A DNA stretch of 6,619 bases, from positions 1-6,619 of the forward strand of contig CAKQWG010000176.1 of NCBI GenBank assembly GCA_934278005.1, given 5' to 3'. Position 1 is the stretch's first letter. Each line of letters starts with the position of its first letter. Shown piece after piece: positions 1 through 6,541 of this stretch. Both the position numbers and the translations under genes were made by a program. The notes beneath the pieces are model-generated. The model saw nothing but the letters and a program-made list of their open reading frames with translations. It was not told the origin of the DNA and made no database searches. The DNA comes from an uncultured Pirellulaceae bacterium. Lineage in GTDB: Bacteria > Planctomycetota > Planctomycetia > Pirellulales > Pirellulaceae.

Positions 1-1089
1 ATCGGCGACGGCTTGACGATAGACCTCTAGTGTCTGCGGGACGACGACTGAGGGGGCGCATTGTTCATCTAGTTTGCGCTTGCCAGCTCGGCCCATTTCG
101 ATGCGCCCAGCGCGATCGCGGAGCAGTTGGCAAATGGCTTCGGCCAGGGCACTTACCTCGCCCGGCGGTACCAGCAGGCCTGTCTGGCCGTGCGCGATCA
201 TATCTGGCAGGCCTCCGATACGCGTGGCGATGACTGGCTTTTCAAAGGCGTAAGCGATCGGAATAACACCACTTTGCGATGCCTCAATGTAAGGCAATAC
301 CACCATACTACAACTGGAAAATAGCTGATCGCGCTGTTGATCACTGATCCAACCATTGTGAATCACAAATGCAGCCGGGTTGTCCATCCATTGACGGTAG
401 CGTTCGAAATCTTCGCCGCGACCAGCGATGATGCACTGCGCTGCAGGGAATTCAGCATTCACTTGAGGCATGGCGCGAACGAGATACTCAAGCCCTTTGT
501 ACCGCCAGATACGGCCAAAGAATAGGATCGACTGCCCCTCGTCGCGAGTTGGTATTTGGCAATGCGTTTCGCCGAGGGCAATATGCGGCAGCACGTGGAT
601 ATGTGCCGGATCAAAGCTGAACTTTTCAACGAGTGTATCGACCATGCTGCGGCCGTGCACGATAAATCGATCGGCGCGGCGAAAGCCGAAGTCCATAATC
701 CATTGCGGGGTGTGGCCGGATTCCCGGTCCCCCAAGTGCAGTTGAGCGTCGTGCACCGTAATGACCAGCGGGAATTTTTTGACCAATGGCAGGACCAAAT
801 TGAAGTACATGTGCCCGTTTTGAAAATGGACTACATCCGGAGAGAATCGATCTAAGCGGCGCAGGAGCGTCAGGGCCGTAACAACCTGGCGTACAGGCTG
901 TCGCAAACGCGGTTTTCGGAATGGCTCGTATCGCACGCGCGGGTCCAGGAGCGATAGGTAAGGGTGCGAGATTTGCCGCGGCAGCAGCAGCAACACTTCC
1001 GCGTGATTGGCCATTTCGTTGACGTGGCGAATCGAATACTCGGGGAAGTCATACGAGACAAAGGCAATTTTCTTCAAGCGCTCGGACAA
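1..1089 (-). CDS. GT4-family (GT-B fold) glycosyltransferase, 3' end cut off by window edge
   Basis: Reading the minus strand from TTG at 1089 gives 363 codons with no stop up to base 1, so the C-terminus lies outside the window. The N-terminus (MSERLKKIAFVSYDF) is a typical first beta strand of a GT-B enzyme. ITVHD at about 110-114 fits the acceptor-domain pattern. The donor domain has FFGRIWRYKGLEYL from about 190 (Glycos_transf_1 hallmark GR..YKG) and, from about 269, EASQSGVIPIAYAFEKPV followed by GGLPD. The usual ExxxxxxxE motif is not intact: the second Glu is missing, as in the SGV-type GT4 enzymes I recall. It probably transfers a sugar from a nucleotide donor to the lipid-linked repeat unit in the cytoplasm; donor and linkage cannot be read. 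There is no ATG before residue 26, and an in-frame TAG lies just upstream, so a TTG start is needed. TTG at 1089 has a weak GAG six bases upstream; TTG at 1077 (MKKIAFVSY) is the alternative. Confidence 0.93.
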   Translation of the reverse strand, partial: MSERLKKIAFVSYDFPEYSIRHVNEMANHAEVLLLLPRQISHPYLSLLDPRVRYEPFRKPRLRQPVRQVVTALTLLRRLDRFSPDVVHFQNGHMYFNLVLPLVKKFPLVITVHDAQLHLGDRESGHTPQWIMDFGFRRADRFIVHGRSMVDTLVEKFSFDPAHIHVLPHIALGETHCQIPTRDEGQSILFFGRIWRYKGLEYLVRAMPQVNAEFPAAQCIIAGRGEDFERYRQWMDNPAAFVIHNGWISDQQRDQLFSSCSMVVLPYIEASQSGVIPIAYAFEKPVIATRIGGLPDMIAHGQTGLLVPPGEVSALAEAICQLLRDRAGRIEMGRAGKRKLDEQCAPSVVVPQTLEVYRQAVAD

Positions 1090-1096
1090 CGGATGC

Positions 1097-2680
1097 TCAA
1101 CTGACTAAAGGGGCAAAGAATCCATCGCGCAATTTTTTAGGTCCGCCATGGGCCAAGGAGATCAAGCTGAAAATGGAGACTGCGTAGACTGCTAATCCCA
1201 GCAGTCCCGCCACGACGCGCTGTGGCTCATGGACCCAGCGGCCAATCAAACTGTATAGAGATCGCGGCAAGCAGCTCAGCAAAGCGTCCGCGCACGCTGC
1301 TGGAGCAAAATAAATAACGGCTGCCATAGCCACCGCGGCCGCGATGGGGCTTGCGATCTGGTAGTCGATGGGGTGATGCTTGAACACCCGTAGGAAAACC
1401 ATGTAGTGCTGCAGCACGTTCAGGAAGCTGACGAGCAGTGTACCGGCCGCCGCGCCAATCAAGCCCCAGTGGTAGATGGTGATGCTACTAATGATCACGT
1501 TGGCTGTCAGATTAAGGACCACAATCCGCAGTGTGTCCGTTTCGCGGTCGGCAGCCCATAAGGCGTGTCCTAGAATGGTGGTAAAGCACTGAGCAATTAG
1601 TGCAAAACTAGCGATTTGCATGATAGCTACCGATTGGCTGAAAGCCGCATCGCTATAAGCCAGTTGTAATATGAGGTCGGCAAAGCCAATGATCATGACC
1701 ACGGCGGGCAAGCCAAGCATCAGCAGAAAAGCTACCATCCAGCGCGTCAGCGCGTAAAGCGAGCTTGCCACCGGTGTATCGTGCTGCGGCGGCATATGCG
1801 TTTGCTCGCGGCTTTGGCGATGGCGATAGCACATGGCTGGAAAAATGCTCCCCACGATGCTCAAGTAGACCAACGAAGCGGGCTGTAGTAATTGCAAGGC
1901 GGCGCTATAGAGACCGACCTCCAGTGGGCTCATGAATTTAGAGAGAATCAGCGCATCGACGGCGCTCCAGCCAGCGATGGCTGCGTCAATTCCCAAAAAC
2001 GTCGAACTGCGGCGGACTAACGCCTGGACGTAGCGGCGATCCCAGCTTACCAGCCGCTGACCCGACCAGCCAAAATAGAGCAGGGCATCGGTCAACAGAA
2101 TCAACACGCGGACGGCGACCAGCAAGCCAGCCAGTTGAACAATGCCGTAGCCGTGCGCGAGCATCCACACGCCCCCGACAACCTTCAGTGTGTTGGCGAC
2201 TGCGTTCGAGATCGCGATAAAGTGCATTTGCTGTGTACCGCGAAAGCTGGCTTCGAAGACCTGCGAAGCCGCGTAGGGCCAAAGACCGCAGGATAAGACG
2301 ACGATCACCAGCGTGGTCGTGCGGTCGTAGTGCATGAGCCAGGCGGTAGCGATCATGGCTAGCATGGTCAACCCGGCCGTTAGACTGGCAGCGACCAGAC
2401 CGTTGGAGAGTAGTCGAGGCGCTCGAGCGATGCGCTGGGCAATTTCTCGCGTGAGCAGATTGGGAAGTCCGACGCTGGCGAAAACTTGAAAAACATAGAT
2501 CAGCAACAGACCCAGCGAAAAACTTCCAAACGCTTCGGCGCCCAGATAGCGACCGATTAGGGCATACAGCACAAAGGTGGTAGCCTTGTTGAGCAGGTCC
2601 GTGGTCAATAGCGACACTGCATTGCTCGCAACTCGCACTAACGAGGAACGAGTTTTGGTGTTTGCCTGGGCGTAGTTCAC
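1097..2680 (-). CDS. Wzx-type polysaccharide flippase (MOP superfamily, Polysacc_synt)
   Basis: This 527-residue protein is strongly hydrophobic with about 12-14 predicted membrane segments. Near the N-terminus (about 42-80) it shows the usual flippase pattern: GRYLGAEAFGSFSLG, then a hydrophobic helix ending in VGLPNLLTREIAQ. Such proteins move undecaprenyl-linked repeat units from the inner to the outer face of the cytoplasmic membrane. Its place between a Wzy-like polymerase and a glycosyltransferase supports this role. It is somewhat longer than many Wzx proteins; the extra length appears to sit in a hydrophilic loop at about 285-305 (rich in R, Q, H and P) and a C-terminal segment at about 463-490. 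The start is GTG at 2680: an in-frame TAG lies 18 nt upstream, no ATG is available, and a GGGG run sits about 8 nt before it. The GTG overlaps the stop of the upstream gene, implying translational coupling. Substrate specificity cannot be inferred. Confidence 0.93.
   Translation of the reverse strand: MNYAQANTKTRSSLVRVASNAVSLLTTDLLNKATTFVLYALIGRYLGAEAFGSFSLGLLLIYVFQVFASVGLPNLLTREIAQRIARAPRLLSNGLVAASLTAGLTMLAMIATAWLMHYDRTTTLVIVVLSCGLWPYAASQVFEASFRGTQQMHFIAISNAVANTLKVVGGVWMLAHGYGIVQLAGLLVAVRVLILLTDALLYFGWSGQRLVSWDRRYVQALVRRSSTFLGIDAAIAGWSAVDALILSKFMSPLEVGLYSAALQLLQPASLVYLSIVGSIFPAMCYRHRQSREQTHMPPQHDTPVASSLYALTRWMVAFLLMLGLPAVVMIIGFADLILQLAYSDAAFSQSVAIMQIASFALIAQCFTTILGHALWAADRETDTLRIVVLNLTANVIISSITIYHWGLIGAAAGTLLVSFLNVLQHYMVFLRVFKHHPIDYQIASPIAAAVAMAAVIYFAPAACADALLSCLPRSLYSLIGRWVHEPQRVVAGLLGLAVYAVSIFSLISLAHGGPKKLRDGFFAPLVS
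2677..2680 (-). other. GTGA stop-start overlap (translational coupling)
   Basis: On the minus strand the polymerase stop TGA (2679-2677) overlaps the flippase start GTG (2680-2678) by the classic 4-nt arrangement. Ribosomes ending the first gene can re-initiate on the second, so polymerase and flippase are probably made at linked levels. The same transcript then continues into the glycosyltransferase, whose TTG start is 7 nt past the flippase TGA (1099-1097). Confidence 0.85.
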
Positions 2681-3978
2681 GTGCTGTGCCCCACACTAGG
2701 ATAGTAGACGATCATGAATCCGCCGATCAACGCTACTAGGAACTCGTAGCCCGTTGATACGAAGATCGATTCGATCAGTCCGCTGACCAGCCCCATGACG
2801 AACATGGCGAGTATAAAACTCAAACCCAAATCGCGCGTCCGGTGGAAGAGCTGCAGCCCGCGCGCGAAGATAGACGCAATACCGACAAATATCAGCCCAA
2901 AGCCAACGATGCCGACGCTGAGCAAAATCTCTAGATAGCTCGAGTGCGCGTTGTTGAAGTCCCAGTCATGAATGTAGGACAAGCGACGGATGCGGTCGGG
3001 GGTCCAATAGGCGGAGAAGCCATGTCCAATGACGGGCCTGGCCTGAATCCCTTCGATCATCTCGAACCAAATCGGGATGCGTCCGGTTAGCGATTTTGGA
3101 TCCGCCAGAGCATCGCTGCGGCCCATTTTGGCCAGCTTCTCCAGGCGGCTGCCACTACTGGGATCGAGCGCCAAAAAAAGTAAGCCTGTACCGATCAAAA
3201 AACCAGCCAACAAACCCCAGGCAATTCGCTGAGAAGCTGGTGTGACCAGAAATACCTGAAAGGCGACCGCCACACCGCAAGCAAGCGCGCCGCCGCGCGA
3301 GCCGGTCAGGATCAACAGTCCATAGCCCAGTAATGCCAAGAGCCAATACAACCGATTGCCCGTTTGTGCCTGCTTCGTCACGGCTGCCAAAACGAACAAC
3401 CCGCAACTCAGCGCCTGCCGGTTGGGATGCAGCAGCCCAGAAAAACGATAGCCATCACCGCCGAGCAAGGTGCCATAGTAGGCTTCGGCTATTATGCCAG
3501 TCATAGCAAAAACAGCAGATAGTAGCAGCACTAGGTGTACCAATTGCATAGGTCGCCAGGCACGGCCGACTCCCCAGGCTCCAATCAGAAACAGTCCTGT
3601 TATTGCCGATCGACGGAAGGTCAGTCCACGGTCATCGGACCAAAGCATACTAGCAGCGACAAAGATTGCACTCGCTACGATAATCCACACGTGAAAACTA
3701 GCCGGCTTGCGGCCATCGCGCCCGGCCATAAAAAACAGTCCGCCGCCAACTGCGGCCAAACCGAGCAGAGTGATTTGAAAGAGTCTTTCGCGGACCGAAT
3801 TCTCACTTGCCATCATGGCGATTAAATCCGTCTCGACCTCAACGCCCGCAGCCGACCGAGCATGGCGAGACTCGAAGTCGGGCACCACAATCGCCAGCAA
3901 GATCAGCAGCGTGGGGAGCCAAAGCGAGCACCAGCTGAGAAGTGCATTCTCACTGGGCGGATGTGGCTGTTGCTGCAT
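2677..3978 (-). CDS. O-antigen ligase / Wzy-type polymerase membrane protein (Wzy_C family)
   Basis: From ATG at 3978 (MQQQPHPPSENALLSW) the protein has 433 residues and about 10-12 membrane helices. A hydrophilic stretch (about 34-65) follows the first helix. Family marks include GLLHPNRQA at about 181-189, LTGSRGGALA at about 224-233 on a membrane edge, and a large outer loop with LTGRIPIW (297-304), GHGFSAYW (318-325) and NNAHSSYLEILLSVGIVG (342-359). The last is the region where Wzy_C proteins carry a conserved His, here about residue 345. These enzymes join undecaprenyl-linked glycans outside the membrane; sequence alone does not separate polymerase from ligase, but the Wzx and PCP neighbours favour a Wzy polymerase. 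An upstream in-frame ATG at 4089 would add 37 residues, but that stretch is only translated 34-nt repeat, read in a different frame in each copy, so I reject it. No clear Shine-Dalgarno precedes the chosen ATG. Confidence 0.9.
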   Translation of the reverse strand: MQQQPHPPSENALLSWCSLWLPTLLILLAIVVPDFESRHARSAAGVEVETDLIAMMASENSVRERLFQITLLGLAAVGGGLFFMAGRDGRKPASFHVWIIVASAIFVAASMLWSDDRGLTFRRSAITGLFLIGAWGVGRAWRPMQLVHLVLLLSAVFAMTGIIAEAYYGTLLGGDGYRFSGLLHPNRQALSCGLFVLAAVTKQAQTGNRLYWLLALLGYGLLILTGSRGGALACGVAVAFQVFLVTPASQRIAWGLLAGFLIGTGLLFLALDPSSGSRLEKLAKMGRSDALADPKSLTGRIPIWFEMIEGIQARPVIGHGFSAYWTPDRIRRLSYIHDWDFNNAHSSYLEILLSVGIVGFGLIFVGIASIFARGLQLFHRTRDLGLSFILAMFVMGLVSGLIESIFVSTGYEFLVALIGGFMIVYYPSVGHST

Positions 3979-4004
3979 GGTTCTGGGTGCTAGGGCGCGT
4001 GGTG

Positions 4005-4112
4005 TTTGGTGGGGTAAGCATCCTGCTTGCCATGAGGTTTGGGTGGGGTAAGCATCCTGTTTGCCATGAGGTTTGGGTGGGGTAAGCATCCTGCTTGCCT
4101 TGAGGTTTAGGT
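4005..4112 (+). repeat. Three tandem 34-nt repeats, each with an 8-bp hairpin
   Basis: The period is exactly 34 nt: GTAAGCATCC recurs at 4014, 4048 and 4082. Each unit carries a stem-loop, GGTAAGCA-TCC-TGCTTGCC, at 4013-4031, 4047-4065 (one C to T change at 4060) and 4081-4099, joined by TGAGGTTTGGGTG-like linkers. A decayed partial linker continues to about 4112. The plus strand as RNA pairs fully if G-U is allowed, including the change in copy 2; the minus strand gives C-A mismatches. On that basis the repeat is oriented plus, opposite to the genes. Confidence 0.93.
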
Positions 4113-4121
4113 ATTAGGATC

Positions 4122-4166
4122 GCAAGCTAGAAGCTTACGCCACAGCAAGCTAGAAGCTTACGCCAC
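4122..4166 (-). repeat. Two 22-nt perfect direct repeats (23-nt period) with a 7-bp hairpin
   Basis: Bases 4122-4143 are repeated exactly at 4145-4166 with one base between. Read on the minus strand each copy holds GTAAGCT-TCT-AGCTTGC, a 7-bp stem with one G-U pair and a 3-nt loop, preceded by GTGGC. Aligned with the plus-strand repeats (GTGGG-GTAAGCA-TCC-TGCTTGC) it matches 18 of 22 positions. Two of the four differences swap the loop-closing A-T pair for T-A, so pairing is kept, and one lies in the loop. This marks the two clusters as diverged members of one hairpin family in opposite orientations. The array begins 8 nt past the co-polymerase stop codon. Confidence 0.93.
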
Positions 4167-4174
4167 CGGCAAAT

Positions 4175-6520
4175 TCAGCCAACGCCGATCATATCACCGA
4201 GCCACTTGGGCAGGTAGCGCCGAGTCTTATTGAGTACGACGCCAATGACTTGTTGATCCGAGTGGGGCAGACGACGGACGATCCGCTGAGCGATATCCAC
4301 GTTCGTCTTTTCCGATTCGACTACCCATAGCACAGCGTCCATGTAGTGCGCCAGGGCAACGGCGCGGTCCGCAGAAATTGCGGGCGGCAGATCGACAATG
4401 ACTAAATCCGAGTCTTCTTGGAAATTCTGAATAGCTGCACTGAGGCTCTTGGGGGTCGCTTCCAGGCGCTGTTGCTCTTTATAACTTGCCGAGCTGGAGA
4501 TCAAACTCAGCCCGCTTTCACCACATGTCTGCAAACATTCGGCATGAGTAGCGTCGCCATTGGCCAGTTCGGAAAGGCCTGGAGCGCCGTTTAAATTAAA
4601 TAGTTTCGAAAGCGTTGAGTTCTCACTGTTGGCATCGATGAGCATTGAGTGCAAGCCACAGTGCTGAGCAGCCACCAGAGCCAGGGCGGCCGATATCGTG
4701 CTGGCGCCATCTCCCGACTCAATGCCCATTACGCCCAGCGTCCTGCCGCGCAGGCCCTGGCTCAGCGGCTGTCCGGCCGTGAGCATGATGTCCGAAATAA
4801 TAGCCTGAAACTCGGCTTTCATCACAGGCCGCTGGCGAATCCGTTTTAGTAGCCGCTGCGGTCGAGACGAGGCGCCGCGGATGCGCGGGATGTTGCCCAT
4901 CACCGGTAGCCCCAACCCGTGTTCGACGTCGGCCACGGTCTGCATCCGCTTTGAATTGTGCTCTTGCAGCAGCGCCAGGGAAGTCCCAACTGTGAGCCCC
5001 AGTACTACGAAGCCCAGAAACAACAGTTTCTTATTGGGGCTAGCCGGCCGCTCAATGAGCGTCGCAGGTTGAAACAGGCTCAAATTGGAAATGCGATCTT
5101 GCTGCATCTCAGCTAGAACTCGCGCTTCTTCGTTCTTGGTGCGAAGCAGGTCCAATCGTGTATCGGCCATCTTAATGTCGCGTTCGATTTGTCCCAGATC
5201 GCGTTCGGAGTCGAGAATGCTATGGATCTTGCGTTCGACCTCTGCGTGTTGTTCCTGGCGAAGCTCGAGATTGGCCTGCAAGCCGGCGACTTTGGTTTGC
5301 TGACGCTGGAGTTCTTCCTGCAGGCGAAGTCGCACTGGGTTCGGTGTCGTACTCTCATCAACGCGTTCGCTCTCGAGTTGATTCAAGATGGCTTGGCCCC
5401 CTGCAAGCTTTTCGCGGACCTGCTGCAGCAAGGGATTGTCAGCGGAGTACTTGGTTGCCAAACTGCGTTCTTCCAATTCAAGAGCGTAGACTTGTTGACG
5501 CATACCGCTCCAGGTCGCATCGCCGCTCTGTTTTTTTTCCGAAATAACTTCGACCGGCATGGCCGACAGTTTTTGAGTAATGTCTTCGATCTCAGCCAGA
5601 GCCTGGTCGAGCTGGGCGTGAGCTAGAATCACCTCCCGCTCGATGGCTCCTTGTTGTTCGACCAGGATGCTCTGATTGGCGGCGATCGTTAATAGGTTGC
5701 GCTCGCGCATGAAACGATTTTTTTTCTCCTCCAGCGCGCTGCGAGCTGCATTGGCCGCGCTAGCCTGGCTGGTGAAAAAAGCATATGAGCCGGCATTGTG
5801 GGTAACTTCTAGATACTCACTGATGAACTCTTCGCCGACTGTCTGAGCGATGGCCTGAGCCATTTCAGGACTTTTCGAAAAGGCCTCGATCGAGACGACG
5901 GCCGAGCGGCGTTCGGCATGGATTTTTAAGCTCTTGGAAAGCTCAAGGATAGCCAACTCGCGCGGGCTGAGCTCCTGCTTCAGGCCGCTGGCGTAGAGCA
6001 GCGGCGGTAGGGTGCGGTCGATGAAGTCCAAGACGGGCAGGAGCAGTTGGGAGGGCCTCTCCGGCTGCTCGAGCTGTTGGGTTGGAAGGAACCCAGAGAT
6101 GATGTTTTCGGCGCCCAGCTTGTCGACGGTCCGCTCCGCGATGCGCCGGCTGCGAAGTAGGTCGAGCGCCGAATTGACGTCTTCCTCCTGCGTTTTCTGC
6201 AACATTAGCGTTGGGCTTGTCGTGGCCGTGGGATCGAGGGCTACGCTTTCACGACCCACGCGAATCATCAGCTTAGCCTCTGAATGGTACTGCTTGGGCC
6301 ACGCGAGTAGGGCCAGCCAGGCTAGCAGCAGCGCGGCCAGCAGCGCGCTGGCGATTACGTATTTGCGCTTGAACAGGCCTTCGATGTAGCGCGGCCAAAG
6401 AACTCCAGTCGCAGCCTGCCGCTGCCTAGCCGGGATCCGTGAACTGGGCAGTGGGCGACGCGCCGGTTCAACTGCCAAGGATCCGGCGGAATGTTCAACT
6501 TCGTGAATTAACTGCGCCAT
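4175..6520 (-). CDS. Wzc/GumC-type polysaccharide co-polymerase with degenerate BY-kinase domain
   Basis: Counted from ATG at 6520 the protein has 781 residues. A cytoplasmic tail of about 50 residues leads into helix TM1 (about 54-74) and a Wzz chain-length domain (to about 135). The periplasmic part has long charged coiled-coil stretches (about 255-320 and 345-475), then a Pro-containing ERPASPNK segment and TM2 (about 497-519). The C-terminal cytoplasmic domain (about 565-781) is CpsD/Wzc-like: Walker A-like GIESGDGASTIS, Walker A'-like MLIDAN and Walker B VIVDLPP. Such proteins control chain length and export, in active kinases through tyrosine phosphorylation. Here the Walker A Lys is Ala606, Walker A' lacks its second Asp and Arg, the ExxRxxR motif has neither Arg, and only one Tyr lies near the end, so kinase activity is doubtful. 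GTG at 6541 would add 7 residues and has GGGGA upstream; I prefer the ATG but cannot exclude it. It is the first gene of the cluster in this window. Confidence 0.92.
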   Translation of the reverse strand: MAQLIHEVEHSAGSLAVEPARRPLPSSRIPARQRQAATGVLWPRYIEGLFKRKYVIASALLAALLLAWLALLAWPKQYHSEAKLMIRVGRESVALDPTATTSPTLMLQKTQEEDVNSALDLLRSRRIAERTVDKLGAENIISGFLPTQQLEQPERPSQLLLPVLDFIDRTLPPLLYASGLKQELSPRELAILELSKSLKIHAERRSAVVSIEAFSKSPEMAQAIAQTVGEEFISEYLEVTHNAGSYAFFTSQASAANAARSALEEKKNRFMRERNLLTIAANQSILVEQQGAIEREVILAHAQLDQALAEIEDITQKLSAMPVEVISEKKQSGDATWSGMRQQVYALELEERSLATKYSADNPLLQQVREKLAGGQAILNQLESERVDESTTPNPVRLRLQEELQRQQTKVAGLQANLELRQEQHAEVERKIHSILDSERDLGQIERDIKMADTRLDLLRTKNEEARVLAEMQQDRISNLSLFQPATLIERPASPNKKLLFLGFVVLGLTVGTSLALLQEHNSKRMQTVADVEHGLGLPVMGNIPRIRGASSRPQRLLKRIRQRPVMKAEFQAIISDIMLTAGQPLSQGLRGRTLGVMGIESGDGASTISAALALVAAQHCGLHSMLIDANSENSTLSKLFNLNGAPGLSELANGDATHAECLQTCGESGLSLISSSASYKEQQRLEATPKSLSAAIQNFQEDSDLVIVDLPPAISADRAVALAHYMDAVLWVVESEKTNVDIAQRIVRRLPHSDQQVIGVVLNKTRRYLPKWLGDMIGVG

Positions 6521-6541
6521 GGATTTGCCCGTCTGGTACAC

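Larger units (their letters stand above)
3979..4174. other. Intergenic region filled with hairpin repeats
   Basis: These 196 nt separate the co-polymerase stop from the polymerase start. About 150 nt are short hairpin repeats in two opposed clusters, listed separately. The rest is about 26 nt just before the polymerase ATG, a 9-nt spacer at about 4113-4121 between the clusters, and 8 nt after the co-polymerase stop. I see no convincing promoter, and no U-tract typical of an intrinsic terminator follows any hairpin, so the operon may read through. Confidence 0.75.

Noticed and set aside
556..855. 99-aa plus-strand open frame
   Set aside because: Antisense to the continuous GT4 glycosyltransferase frame, which carries clear family motifs over the same bases.
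1986..2696. 236-aa minus-strand open frame overlapping the flippase
   Set aside because: It is an alternative frame of the flippase with Arg/Ser-rich non-membrane sequence, while the flippase frame has clear family signals.
4013..4138. Rho-independent terminator after the co-polymerase gene
   Set aside because: The stems are only 7-8 bp and no T-rich run follows on the minus strand; a true intrinsic terminator is not supported.
4005..4166. Possible CRISPR array
   Set aside because: The 34-nt units are contiguous with no unique spacers between them, and the second set is spaced by one base, so this is tandem hairpin repeat and not repeat-spacer structure.
5189..5626. 145-aa plus-strand open frame
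   Set aside because: It lies fully opposite the coiled-coil part of the co-polymerase, has no recognisable domain, and is explained as an antisense shadow of a well-supported gene.
6012..6389. 125-aa plus-strand open frame rich in Ser and Arg
   Set aside because: Antisense to the N-terminal part of the co-polymerase; low-complexity composition typical of a shadow frame.
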